This document shows, in pieces, positions 17,526-26,195 of a DNA stretch of 44,724 nucleotides. Each line of letters starts with the position of its first letter. Position 1 is the first letter of the stretch. The stretch is from Chitinophagaceae bacterium (GTDB lineage: Bacteria; Bacteroidota; Bacteroidia; Chitinophagales; Chitinophagaceae): assembly GCA_023957125.1 (NCBI GenBank), contig JAMLHL010000029.1, positions 1 to 44,724 on the forward strand, in the 5' to 3' direction. The translations under genes were made by a program, and so were the position numbers. The notes below the pieces were generated by a model, which was not told where the DNA came from, ran no database searches, and saw nothing but the letters and a program-made list of their open reading frames with translations.

Positions 17526-18680
17526 ATGCAATTCCAGTTGACCGAAGAGCAAGTGATGATCCAAAAAGCCGCGCGCGATTTTGCACAAAATGCATGTTTA
17601 CCCGGCGTAATTGAAAGAGATGAGCATCAGCAATTTCCCCGGGAGCAGGTAATACAACTGGGCGAACTGGGTTTTTTAGGAATGATGACCTCCCCCGTTT
17701 ACGGAGGAGCCGGGATGGATACCATCAGCTATATACTGGCTATGGAAGAAATAAGCAAAGTGGATGCCAGCACCAGCGTGTGTATGAGCGTCAACAACAG
17801 CCTGGTTTGCTGGGGGCTTGAAAAATACGGTACAGAAGAGCAGAAGCAAAATTACCTGGTTCCGTTGGCCCGGGGCCGGAAAGACGGCGCATTATACATA
17901 GGCGCTTTCTTATTGAGCGAGCCGGAAGCAGGCAGCGATGCCACATCCCAACACACCATGGCAGAAGACAAGGGCGATCATTATATTATCAATGGTACTA
18001 AAAACTGGATCACCAATGGGGCCAACGCCAGTGTGTACCTGGTGATGGCGCAAACCGACCCGGCTAAGGGCAGCAAAGGTATTGATGTGTTTATTGTGGA
18101 AAGAAAGACGAAAGGAATAACGGTTGGACCCAAGGAAAACAAACTGGGCATCCGGGGCAGTGATACGCATAGTATCCTTTTCGAGGATGTGAAAGTACCA
18201 AAAGAGAACCGGATCGGACCTCACGGTTTCGGATTCAAATTTGCCATGCAAACCCTGGAAGGCGGACGGATAGGAATTGCTGCACAGGCACTGGGGATCG
18301 CGGCCGGCGCTTATGAAAGAGCATTGGCCTATGCAAAACAGCGCAAAGCTTTCGGAAAAGAAATAGCACAACACCAGGCCATACAGTTTAAGCTGGCAGA
18401 TATGGCCACCAGGATTGAAGCCGCCCGTTTATTATGCATGCGGGCCGCCTGGGAAAAAGACCATGGGCGGGATTATGCGGTCAGCAGTTCGATGGCTAAA
18501 GTGTTTGCTTCAGAAACGGCGATGTGGGTAACCACCGAAGCCGTACAAATACATGGCGGGTACGGCTACGTAAAGGAATTTCATGTGGAGCGTTTAATGA
18601 GGGACGCTAAAATCACCCAGATCTATGAAGGCACCAGCGAGGTGCAGAGGATTGTGATCGGAAGAGGGATATTGAGGTAG
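17526..18680 (+). CDS. Acyl-CoA dehydrogenase, short/medium-chain type
   Basis: FAD enzyme of fatty-acid or branched-chain beta-oxidation that makes the trans-2-enoyl-CoA and passes electrons to ETF. The 384 residues match the family length (~380). Seen in order: N-terminal helical domain (FQLTEEQVMIQKAARDFA), the beta domain with FLLSEPEAGSDA and the FAD/substrate segment NGTKNWITNGANAS, and the C-terminal helical domain with QIHGGYGYVKEFHVERLMRDAKI. The catalytic base is E368 in QIYEGTSEVQR, the position used by short-chain and butyryl-CoA dehydrogenases (isovaleryl and long-chain enzymes place it elsewhere). Exact chain length cannot be told from the sequence. The gene is probably monocistronic, with a repeat-bearing gap before yggS. 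Confidence 0.95.
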   Translation: MQFQLTEEQVMIQKAARDFAQNACLPGVIERDEHQQFPREQVIQLGELGFLGMMTSPVYGGAGMDTISYILAMEEISKVDASTSVCMSVNNSLVCWGLEKYGTEEQKQNYLVPLARGRKDGALYIGAFLLSEPEAGSDATSQHTMAEDKGDHYIINGTKNWITNGANASVYLVMAQTDPAKGSKGIDVFIVERKTKGITVGPKENKLGIRGSDTHSILFEDVKVPKENRIGPHGFGFKFAMQTLEGGRIGIAAQALGIAAGAYERALAYAKQRKAFGKEIAQHQAIQFKLADMATRIEAARLLCMRAAWEKDHGRDYAVSSSMAKVFASETAMWVTTEAVQIHGGYGYVKEFHVERLMRDAKITQIYEGTSEVQRIVIGRGILR

Positions 18681-18766
18681 TTTGGAGTTTATAGTTTTTA
18701 GTTTGGAAGTCACAGGATTCAGGTCGCAGGGTGGCGGGTGATAATTGTGTATTTACCCTGCACCCT

Positions 18767-18794
18767 GCACCCTGAGACCTGCACCCTGAGACCT
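18767..18794 (+). repeat. Two perfect tandem copies of a 14-bp unit
   Basis: GCACCCTGAGACCT occurs at 18767-18780 and again at 18781-18794, preceded by shorter CCCTGCA repeats. The surrounding gap (18681-18846) also repeats TTTGGAGTTT near 18681 and 18811. This is a simple-repeat spacer between two genes; I see no coding role. Confidence 0.7.
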
Positions 18795-18846
18795 AATTGC
18801 TGTTTTCAGTTTGGAGTTTGAAAGTTTAAAAGTATGAAGTTGGTTA

Positions 18847-19527
18847 ATGAATCATATTACAGTGGCAATTGACAGACCGGCATATCAGCGCATTAAGCAG
18901 GAATTGGATGAGAGGAACGCCCTCCTTGTTGCGGTTTCCAAAACCAAACCCATTGCCGATATACAGGCATTGTACGATTTGGGACACCGGGATTTTGGAG
19001 AAAACTATGTGCAGGAAATGGTGGCAAAACAAAAACAATTGCCGCCGGATATCCACTGGCATTTTATCGGACACCTCCAGCGGAATAAGGTTAAGGAGAT
19101 CGCTCCTTTTGTGCATCTTATCCAGTCGGTGGACAGCCTGAAGCTGTTATCCGAAATACACAAACAAGCCGTAAAATACAGCCGCACTATCGCCGTGCTG
19201 CTGCAGGTACATATTGCCCGGGAAGAAACCAAGTTTGGATTGGATGAAGAAGAACTGAAGGAGATCATGTACAGCCACAGCGGGTTTCCCAACGTGGAAA
19301 TAAAAGGGCTGATGGGCATGGCTTCTTTAACTGCCGACCGGAACGTGATCCGGGAGGAATTTCACCGGCTGAGAGTTTTGTACGACCAATTTTCAGGTGC
19401 AGGCCAATACCCGTTGTTTTCTGCGCTTTCGATGGGGATGAGCAGCGATTATCTGATCGCACTCAACGAAGGCGCTACCATGGTAAGGATCGGAAGCCTG
19501 TTATTTGGGGCCAGGGAGAGACAATAA
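18847..19527 (+). CDS. yggS: YggS/PROSC-family PLP-binding homeostasis protein
   Basis: Single-domain alanine-racemase-like barrel that binds pyridoxal phosphate and buffers vitamin B6 and amino-acid pools; it has no known catalytic reaction. The 226 residues match the family (~220-235). The PLP lysine is K32 in LVAVSKTKP; further signatures are DFGENYVQEMVAK, WHFIGHLQRNKVK, HLIQSVDSLKL, and at the C-terminus LSMGMSSDYLIALNEGATMVRIGSLLFG, which holds the phosphate-binding residues. The gene ends at a clear hairpin terminator (19629-19652). The start is the ATG at 18847. Confidence 0.94.
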   Translation: MNHITVAIDRPAYQRIKQELDERNALLVAVSKTKPIADIQALYDLGHRDFGENYVQEMVAKQKQLPPDIHWHFIGHLQRNKVKEIAPFVHLIQSVDSLKLLSEIHKQAVKYSRTIAVLLQVHIAREETKFGLDEEELKEIMYSHSGFPNVEIKGLMGMASLTADRNVIREEFHRLRVLYDQFSGAGQYPLFSALSMGMSSDYLIALNEGATMVRIGSLLFGARERQ

Positions 19528-19628
19528 CAGCTTTCAATTATACATTGAGTATTTATTTAATACATTTGATCATATCACTGGTGGACGAAGTTTCAGCCTG
19601 AGCCAAAAGGGTGAATTAAAAAATAATC

Positions 19629-19652
19629 CAGGCCCGGAGAGGCTTGTTTTTC
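19629..19652 (+). terminator. Rho-independent terminator after yggS
   Basis: A 6-bp stem, CAGGCC (19629-19634) with GGCTTG (19641-19646) including one G-T pair and a 6-nt loop, is followed by TTTTT. It lies 100 bp after the yggS stop codon and before the secDF promoter. Confidence 0.6.
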
Positions 19653-19676
19653 TATAGCATATTCATGTTGAAACCC

Positions 19677-19684
19677 TATCTTTG
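19677..19684 (+). promoter_or_regulatory. -7 element (TATCTTTG) for secDF
   Basis: TATCTTTG fits the Bacteroidota TAnnTTTG consensus, 36 bp upstream of the secDF ATG. No TTG is present exactly 19 nt upstream, so only the -7 half is claimed. Confidence 0.5.
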
Positions 19685-19719
19685 CCCCCACTTTAAACTT
19701 TTGTAAACGCTTTTTTTAT

Positions 19720-22700
19720 ATGCAACTGAAAGGTTTGGTCTCTGTTTTTGCGATTGCATTGATTGCTATATCTCTTTATCAACTGCATTTCACCTGGGTG
19801 GTGCAAAACCACGAAGGGAAAATGGAAAAGCAGGCCCGCAATTGGGTAAACTCTCATTTTAGCGGCGCTCCCCAGGAGGCAAAAGACTCTGCTTATGAAG
19901 TGAGATTGAGCAATTTATTAGACAGCACCAAAGGAACCATCATTACCTACGGTATCAACGGGGCTACTTCCTATCAAAAAGCCAAAGAGCAGGAATTGAG
20001 CCTGGGGCTGGATTTGCAGGGAGGAATGAGTGTAACGCTGGAAGTTGAACTGGAAAACCTGCTGCGGTCTATCTCTAATAATCCTAAAGATCCCAACCTG
20101 AACAAGGCGCTGGAGCTGGCTACTCAGCGCAGGGGCACCACAGACGCCGATTATATAAGTTTGTTTGAAGCGGCCTATAAAGAAGTGAACCCCTCCGGAA
20201 AACTTTCGGGATTGTTTGCCAATGCCGGGCAGCGCAATATTAAACTGGAAGATTCAGACGACCAGGTGGTAACCAAATTGAAGGCTATGGCGGGTGAAGC
20301 CTTCCAAAACACCTTCAGGGTGCTGACAAAACGTATTGACCAGTTTGGCGTTGCCCAGCCGAATATCAACCCGGATCCGCGAAAAGGAACGATCAGCGTA
20401 GAGCTTGCCGGGGTAAAAGACGACCCTGAACGCGTGCGCAAAATTTTGCAGGCAACCGCCAATCTACAGTTTTGGGAGTTGTACACCGGCAATGAGCTTT
20501 CCCAGTCATTTACACAGGCTGAAGACGCTATCAAAAAAATAGGACAGGGTGCGCAGGCTGTGAAAGAAGATACCGCAAAAGAGCAGACCGCACCGGTGGA
20601 AATCACCCCATCCACAGATACAACCAAAACCCTCTCCTTATCCGACCTGCATACCGATACCGGTAAAGACACGGAAAATAAAATAAGTACAGAGCCTCCT
20701 GCGCCCACCCATACCATCATGGGTTTGCTCATGCAGGCGCCCCAGGGAGACGCTGCCATTGCGTACGTGCAAATAAAAGATACGGCCCGGTTGAACGAAA
20801 ACCTGGAGATGGTTCATGACATATTTCCATCGAATGCCAGGTTTTTATATGGCATCGGTTCCAGGGGGGCTGCTGCTCAATCAAACGTGCTGCCGTTGTA
20901 TGTAGTCAAAACGCTCGATGGCGACAAAGCGCCACTGGAAGGAGATGACGTGGAAGAATCCATGATCTCTTATGACGAGCGCGGCCGTCCTGCTGTTTCC
21001 CTGAGAATGACCAAACAGGGAACCAAAAAATGGGGAGATCTGACCACCGAAAATGTAAATAAGCCCATAGCTATTGCTTTGGATGATATTATCTATTCCG
21101 CACCCAATGTGATCAATCCTATTTTAGACGGTAATTCTCAGATCTCCGGCAGTTTTACAGTAGAGGAAGCTTCGGATTTGGCTAATATTCTTCAATCCGG
21201 TCAGTTAGCGGCTCCTGCAAGAATAGTGCAGGAACAAACCGTAGGACCCACTTTAGGAAAAGAAGCAGTGAGAGGCGGGGCGATGTCTTTTGTTCTTTCA
21301 TTCATTCTGATTATGGCGTTGATGGTGTTATATTTCAATACCAGCGGCTGGATTGCCAATATCACGCTGATCCTGAACATGTTCTTTACCATTGGGATTC
21401 TGAGCGGACTTGGCGCTACGCTTACGTCTGCAAGTATTGCCGCCCTTGTATTAGCCATCGGTATGGCGGTAGATACCAATGTGCTTATATTTGAACGTAT
21501 CAAGGAAGAAATAACCTGGGGACGAAGTTATGCCATGGCGGTGGATCACGGGTACAACCGATCGCTACCCCCGGTACTGGACGCGCAGATCACTACTTTA
21601 ATCACCGGATTTGTATTGTATTTCTTCGGAACAGGTCCTATTAAAGGATTTGCCACCACACAAATCATTGCCATCATCCTGAACCTGTTTTGTGCTATCC
21701 TGATCGCAAAAATGGTTTCAGAATGGTGGACCAATAAAAAAGGCCGCCATTTTGAATATTTCACAAAACTTTCCCGTCTTATCTTTAAGAAAGCACATTT
21801 CAGGTTTGTTGAAGCCCGTAGGTATGCCTATATCGTTTCGGCACTGGTATTCATTTTTGGGATAGGCTCTTTCTTTTACGGCTTTGACCAGGGCGTAGAA
21901 TATAAAGGCGGCAGAAGCTACACGATCCGGTTCGACCATCCTCAGAACAGCGATGAATTGAAGAATACACTGCAAAAAGTATTTGGCGAGTACCCGGTAA
22001 TTAAAACGGTAGGAGACGCGCGTACGCTGAATATTACCACCTCTTTTGAAAAAGAGAACGCTTCCCGCTCCGCCGACTCGTTAGTGGAAGCTACATTGTT
22101 CGGGGGACTTAAACCCTTTCTGGCAGATGGAACAACGGCTTCTGATTTTAAAAAGATATACCTGCAAAGTTCCCAAAGTGTACAACCTTCCATTTCGGAA
22201 GATCTGAAACGGGGAGCGATAACCGCAGCGGTGGTATCCATTGTTTTGATCTTCCTGTATATTTTTATCCGGTTTCGCGACTGGAGGTTCTCTTTTGGAA
22301 CCATTTTTTCGCTGCTGCACGATGTGTTGGTAACCCTCGCGGTATTCTCCTTCTTCAGACATATCACGCCCTTCCCGCTTGAAATTGATCAGCATTTTAT
22401 TGCGGCTATACTAACCGTGGTGGGATATTCTATGAACGATACCGTGGTGGTGTTTGACCGGATACGGGAGTACAGCCAGACAATGAAAGGCGAAAATAAC
22501 ATAAAGATCATTAATGCCGCTATTAATGATACCCTGAGCCGTACCATCGTGACCTCCTTAACGGTGTTTATAGTGGTGTTGGTGTTGTTTATTTTTGGCG
22601 GCGAGGTAACCCGGGGATTTGCTTTTGCTATGCTGATCGGAGTAATAACCGGCGTGTATTCTTCCATATTTGTTGCCGCGCCGTTCCTGGTTGATTTTGC

Positions 22701-22785
22701 AAAAAACAAACCGTTGGGTAAACTTACTCCGGAAGAAACAAAAAAACTGGCAAAAGCTAAAAAAGCCACAGCTACCGCTCATTAA
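19720..22785 (+). CDS. secDF: SecD-SecF fusion, Sec translocon accessory subunit
   Basis: Proton-driven inner-membrane accessory protein that helps SecYEG finish export. At 1021 residues it is one polypeptide with SecD (about 1-675) followed by SecF (about 690-1021), the normal arrangement in Bacteroidota. SecD shows one N-terminal membrane helix, LGLDLQGGMSVTLEVE, a large periplasmic domain with a low-complexity insert near 285-330, and six-helix block with AIGMAVDTNVLIFERIKEE. SecF shows FDQGVEYKGGRSYTIRFD and VVGYSMNDTVVVFDRIREY. These D-T/N-V-x-x-F-x-R-I repeats in TM regions are the proton-path signatures. The C-terminus is lysine-rich. A strong terminator follows 23 bp after the stop. 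Confidence 0.97.
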   Translation: MQLKGLVSVFAIALIAISLYQLHFTWVVQNHEGKMEKQARNWVNSHFSGAPQEAKDSAYEVRLSNLLDSTKGTIITYGINGATSYQKAKEQELSLGLDLQGGMSVTLEVELENLLRSISNNPKDPNLNKALELATQRRGTTDADYISLFEAAYKEVNPSGKLSGLFANAGQRNIKLEDSDDQVVTKLKAMAGEAFQNTFRVLTKRIDQFGVAQPNINPDPRKGTISVELAGVKDDPERVRKILQATANLQFWELYTGNELSQSFTQAEDAIKKIGQGAQAVKEDTAKEQTAPVEITPSTDTTKTLSLSDLHTDTGKDTENKISTEPPAPTHTIMGLLMQAPQGDAAIAYVQIKDTARLNENLEMVHDIFPSNARFLYGIGSRGAAAQSNVLPLYVVKTLDGDKAPLEGDDVEESMISYDERGRPAVSLRMTKQGTKKWGDLTTENVNKPIAIALDDIIYSAPNVINPILDGNSQISGSFTVEEASDLANILQSGQLAAPARIVQEQTVGPTLGKEAVRGGAMSFVLSFILIMALMVLYFNTSGWIANITLILNMFFTIGILSGLGATLTSASIAALVLAIGMAVDTNVLIFERIKEEITWGRSYAMAVDHGYNRSLPPVLDAQITTLITGFVLYFFGTGPIKGFATTQIIAIILNLFCAILIAKMVSEWWTNKKGRHFEYFTKLSRLIFKKAHFRFVEARRYAYIVSALVFIFGIGSFFYGFDQGVEYKGGRSYTIRFDHPQNSDELKNTLQKVFGEYPVIKTVGDARTLNITTSFEKENASRSADSLVEATLFGGLKPFLADGTTASDFKKIYLQSSQSVQPSISEDLKRGAITAAVVSIVLIFLYIFIRFRDWRFSFGTIFSLLHDVLVTLAVFSFFRHITPFPLEIDQHFIAAILTVVGYSMNDTVVVFDRIREYSQTMKGENNIKIINAAINDTLSRTIVTSLTVFIVVLVLFIFGGEVTRGFAFAMLIGVITGVYSSIFVAAPFLVDFAKNKPLGKLTPEETKKLAKAKKATATAH

Positions 22786-22807
22786 TTTAATTGTGTTAGA
22801 ATAAACC

Positions 22808-22836
22808 AGCCCCGGGTACAAAATCCGGGGCTTTTT
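22808..22836 (+). terminator. Rho-independent terminator after secDF
   Basis: A GC-rich 8-bp stem, AGCCCCGG (22808-22815) with CCGGGGCT (22825-22832) and a 9-nt loop, is followed by TTTT. It ends the secDF transcript 27 bp before the long ribD frame begins. Confidence 0.8.
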
Positions 22837-22898
22837 CATAGTAGTGCGATAGTTATTGCAAAATGACGTATTTTTTGCTGTCTTTCAAAAGCTCTGAT

Positions 22899-23975
22899 AT
22901 GACCGAAGACGAACAATATATGTACCGGTGCCTGCAACTGGCCATGTCCGGTTCGGGATACGTGGCGCCCAATCCCCTGGTAGGGGCCGTGCTGGTTCAT
23001 CAAAACAGGATCATTGGGGAGGGCTACCACAAAATATATGGGGAGGCTCATGCTGAAGTAAATTGTATTGCTTCGGTGAAGGAGAGTGACCGGCGCCTGA
23101 TCAGCGATAGCGTACTTTATGTATCACTTGAACCCTGTTCTCACTATGGTAAAACGCCGCCCTGCGCAGATATGATCATTAAAAACAGAATACCCCGTGT
23201 AGTTATCGGTTGCAGAGACCCCTTCCCGGAGGTGAATGGAAAAGGAGTTGAAAAACTGCAACGGGCCGGGATAGCGCTTACCCTTGGCGTTCTGGAAAAA
23301 GAATGTCAAACCTTAAATAAACGGTTTTTCACTTTCCATCAGCAACACCGTCCATATATTGTGCTTAAATGGGCCGAAAGCAGCAACGGCGCCATTGCCG
23401 GGGCCGGAGAGCAAACGGCGCGGATCAGCAACCCCCTTACGAACCGGCTGGTACACCGCTGGCGCAGCGAAGAAGCTTCTATCCTGGTAGGAACCCGCAC
23501 GGCGCTGCTGGATGATCCATCGCTGACAACCCGTTTATGGCCCGGCAAAAACCCGGTAAGACTGGTGATTGACAACACGCTGAAACTTCCGCACAGCTTA
23601 CATTTACTGGATAAAAGCGTGGTTACTGTAATTTTTAATACGATGAAGGATACTTCCCCGGAGGGGCATATAGGTTTATCATCAGGACTCTTATATTACA
23701 AGATCAATAAAGATACCGGTTTGATCCGTCAACTGACGGAAGGTTTGTACCGACTGGGATTGCAAAGTGTGCTGGTAGAGGGAGGCGCCCGTTTGCTGCA
23801 ATCCTTTATTGACGAAAACAGGTGGGATGAGGCAAGGGTGATAACAAACGAAATGTTATTCCTGCCCGGTGGTTTGCAGGCGCCCCGGCTAACAGCAGGA
23901 ATACTAACCGAAAACAAATATTTTATGTACGACCGTGTCGCGTTTTACACCAATACGGAATTTGGAGGCACCTGA
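22899..23975 (+). CDS. ribD: Bifunctional riboflavin deaminase/reductase RibD
   Basis: Cytosolic enzyme for two steps of riboflavin synthesis: deamination of diaminohydroxyphosphoribosylaminopyrimidine and NADPH reduction of the product. The N-terminal deaminase domain has zinc ligands H51-A-E53 and C80 / C89 in PCSHYGKTPPC. The C-terminal reductase domain (from ~150) has VLKWAESSNGAIAG, RWRSEEASILVGTRTALLDDPSLTTR and VLVEGGARLLQSFID. The frame is open from 22863, but I prefer the ATG at 22899 (MTEDEQYMYRCLQLA) because homologues start just before this helix. The protein is then 358 residues, typical for RibD. yigZ follows after 38 bp. No other rib gene is visible nearby. Confidence 0.95.
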   Translation: MTEDEQYMYRCLQLAMSGSGYVAPNPLVGAVLVHQNRIIGEGYHKIYGEAHAEVNCIASVKESDRRLISDSVLYVSLEPCSHYGKTPPCADMIIKNRIPRVVIGCRDPFPEVNGKGVEKLQRAGIALTLGVLEKECQTLNKRFFTFHQQHRPYIVLKWAESSNGAIAGAGEQTARISNPLTNRLVHRWRSEEASILVGTRTALLDDPSLTTRLWPGKNPVRLVIDNTLKLPHSLHLLDKSVVTVIFNTMKDTSPEGHIGLSSGLLYYKINKDTGLIRQLTEGLYRLGLQSVLVEGGARLLQSFIDENRWDEARVITNEMLFLPGGLQAPRLTAGILTENKYFMYDRVAFYTNTEFGGT

Positions 23976-24013
23976 ACAGGGGCGATATTGTCGTTTTTTT
24001 AAATATACTGCCG

Positions 24014-24613
24014 ATGGATTATTATTATACTGTGGAACAGAGAGGGAGTGCGGAATTTAAAGACCGGGGCAGTAAATTTATTGCCTGTCTCATTCCTTTA
24101 ACTTCCGTGAGCGACTTTAAAAAGGAGCTGGACCGGGTGAAAAAGGATTTCCCCAAAGCTTCCCATTATTGTTTTGCTTACCGGGTTGGCCTGGATGGAA
24201 ATCAATTCCGGACCAATGACGATGGCGAGCCTTCGGGTACTGCCGGGAAGCCTATTTTGGGCGCTATAGAAAGCAGGCAACTCACCAATGTTTTGATCGT
24301 TGTGGTGCGTTATTTTGGCGGAACGTTATTGGGTGTTCCCGGTTTGATCGCCGCTTACCGGTCTGCCGCGGCTTTGGTATTGCAAACCGTTCCGATAATC
24401 CAGAAAGTCGTTGAACAACGGTTCAGACTGCAATTCGATTATACTGTATTAAACCAGGTGATGACCATTGTAAAGCAATACAACTGCAGCGTTGAAGAAC
24501 AACAACTGCAATTGTTTTGCTCCCTGACCGTAGGCATTCCCCAAAACAGGCTGGAGGAAGCCTTGTTCAAATTAAAAGAAATGAGAGGACTGGAATTGAG
24601 TGTTGTATCCTAA
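24014..24613 (+). CDS. yigZ: YigZ/IMPACT-family protein (UPF0029)
   Basis: A 199-residue protein of the IMPACT/YigZ family, whose biochemical role in bacteria is not settled. The N-terminal UPF0029 domain has SKFIACLIPLTS, KASHYCFAYRVG, NDDGEPSGTAGKPILGAIESRQLTNVLIVVVRYFGGTLLGVPGLIAAYR, all hallmark stretches. The C-terminal ~65 residues form the DUF1949-like alpha/beta domain (LQFDYTVLNQVMTIVKQYNCSVEEQ). It probably shares a transcript with ribD. Its stop codon is 31 bp from the stop of the convergent methyltransferase gene, which marks the left edge of the restriction-modification block. Confidence 0.93.
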   Translation: MDYYYTVEQRGSAEFKDRGSKFIACLIPLTSVSDFKKELDRVKKDFPKASHYCFAYRVGLDGNQFRTNDDGEPSGTAGKPILGAIESRQLTNVLIVVVRYFGGTLLGVPGLIAAYRSAAALVLQTVPIIQKVVEQRFRLQFDYTVLNQVMTIVKQYNCSVEEQQLQLFCSLTVGIPQNRLEEALFKLKEMRGLELSVVS

Positions 24614-24644
24614 TAAGCCGGTTAAGAATACAATTTGGGATTTA

Positions 24645-26195
24645 TTACCTGCCGTTTTTTTTCACTCCATACTCTGGCTCAGGTTCTCTAAAAATTTCAA
24701 GTTGTCCGTCAGCATTTTTGTATGGACGTTTAAGATTGAATTGGCTAACGATATGTTCAGGAATTGGAAGTTTATTTAAATTACCCGGTTCAACTTTAAT
24801 TGCTCCTGAACCATAGCTTTTACCTACAAGCTTCAGGTTTTCTAATGTATCGGGATGATTTAACGCTTGCCAAAGATTGTCAATATATTCTTTGTCTTTG
24901 TAAATTGGATAAACACAAAGAAAGCCTGTCAATGGCAACACGCCCGCGTCATTTTTAATAAATCTTGTATTTCGTCTGCCGAGATATGCAAACAATAATG
25001 GTGGAATTTTGCGTTGTTCCATTTTATACCACGGTTTCCTTTGCCGGATTAACGAACGTGTTGGAAGCCCCATTTCTTCTCCAATTTTTAAGTAGTCGTT
25101 TATTGACTCGTGGTAACTTTCTGGTCCGTTTATCGATAGCAAATAAGTTGGGCGATTTTCCCTGTCTAACTCTTCAATATCATTTAAGGTCAGAACACTT
25201 CCTGTTGTATCTTTTGTTCTGCCGACTGCTCTTTTGAGAAAAACCTTTGGTATATTCAGATCTTTGACTTGTTGACCTGTCAAGAAGAAAAAATCATTTG
25301 ACCCCGTTGCAATACCTCTCATCACATTGGCAAAATCATTCAAGTGGAATTTGAAGCCATTATGATTTTGTTCGGGTCGAGACAGCCCTGTGTCAAGCCC
25401 TTCTTTTAGTTGACGAGTAGTTATCTCTAAACCATTAAATTCTTTTAGTTTAAAATCAGAAGTTACAAATTGCAATAAGTCAGTTGAATAGGCCTCGTTA
25501 GCCTTCACCCATTGCAATGTTTTTTGGGGCTTGGCTTTCTTGATTAGGAATATGATCGCATTGGTGTCAACATTTGGAAAAGGCGTAGCCTTTTGATCAA
25601 ATGTAATTACACATTCAATGCAAAATTTTTCTGAAATCCATTTCCATAAATTTCTGGCAAATTTTCCTTCGCAAGTGTCTGCGGGCATAATAAACGCAAG
25701 TTTCCCATCTTGCTCTAACAGATTTAATGCCTGAATCAGAAAGTAAATATGATAGCCTGCCCTGCCGTCTATTGAATTTCCTGTTATTGAAGCGGCAATC
25801 TTCTTGAGAAGTAATTTAGTTTCTTCATCAATTCTGTGATGTCTTATGTAGGGAGGATTTGCAACGATTGCTTTGAATTTTCTGTTCGGTGGATTTTTAA
25901 TAAAATCTCTTTTCTCAACGAAGCAGTTTTCTTTGTTATAGATACTATCAGACAATACGTCAGGGTCTATATCTGTCCCCCAAAATGGAATGTTTTGATT
26001 TTTAAGTTTTAGTAATGCTTCATAAAACGCACCCCTACCTGTAGCAGGATCAAAAACTAAATCTGTGTTATCATTAACGTATGCTACCATCGCTTCGGCA
26101 ACCCAACTTGGTGTCCAGAACTGACCTTTGTTACGAAGGATTTCTCTTTCGTTCCTTCCCGTTGGTAGTTTCTGATGTGATTTTACTTTTCCCAT
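24645..26195 (-). CDS. Type II adenine-specific DNA methyltransferase
   Basis: Modification enzyme of a restriction-modification pair, transferring a methyl group from S-adenosylmethionine to adenine N6. Motif I FDPATGRGAF is at 48-57, and the catalytic motif IV NPPYIRHH begins at N113, giving the gamma-type order (SAM motif, catalytic motif, then target recognition). Residues ~250-500 are the target-recognition region (NVMRGIATGSNDFFFLT, LSINGPESYHESINDYL, AYLGRRNTRFIKN, GSGAIKVEPGNLNKLPIP) as in the Eco57I-like/HincII-like class. The 516-residue length fits. Its ATG shares one base with the endonuclease stop (TGATG), so the two are co-translated with the nuclease first. By eye the gene is AT-richer than its flanks, suggesting acquisition. 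Confidence 0.92.
   Translation of the reverse strand: MGKVKSHQKLPTGRNEREILRNKGQFWTPSWVAEAMVAYVNDNTDLVFDPATGRGAFYEALLKLKNQNIPFWGTDIDPDVLSDSIYNKENCFVEKRDFIKNPPNRKFKAIVANPPYIRHHRIDEETKLLLKKIAASITGNSIDGRAGYHIYFLIQALNLLEQDGKLAFIMPADTCEGKFARNLWKWISEKFCIECVITFDQKATPFPNVDTNAIIFLIKKAKPQKTLQWVKANEAYSTDLLQFVTSDFKLKEFNGLEITTRQLKEGLDTGLSRPEQNHNGFKFHLNDFANVMRGIATGSNDFFFLTGQQVKDLNIPKVFLKRAVGRTKDTTGSVLTLNDIEELDRENRPTYLLSINGPESYHESINDYLKIGEEMGLPTRSLIRQRKPWYKMEQRKIPPLLFAYLGRRNTRFIKNDAGVLPLTGFLCVYPIYKDKEYIDNLWQALNHPDTLENLKLVGKSYGSGAIKVEPGNLNKLPIPEHIVSQFNLKRPYKNADGQLEIFREPEPEYGVKKNGR

Noticed and set aside
18767..18794. CRISPR-like repeats
   Set aside because: Only two directly adjacent copies with no spacers and no cas gene.
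19720..22785. SecD-SecF fusion as a novelty
   Set aside because: The fusion is normal in Bacteroidota.
22863..22898. Upstream extension of ribD
   Set aside because: The extra 12 residues are not expected in RibD; the deaminase helix starts just after the ATG at 22899.
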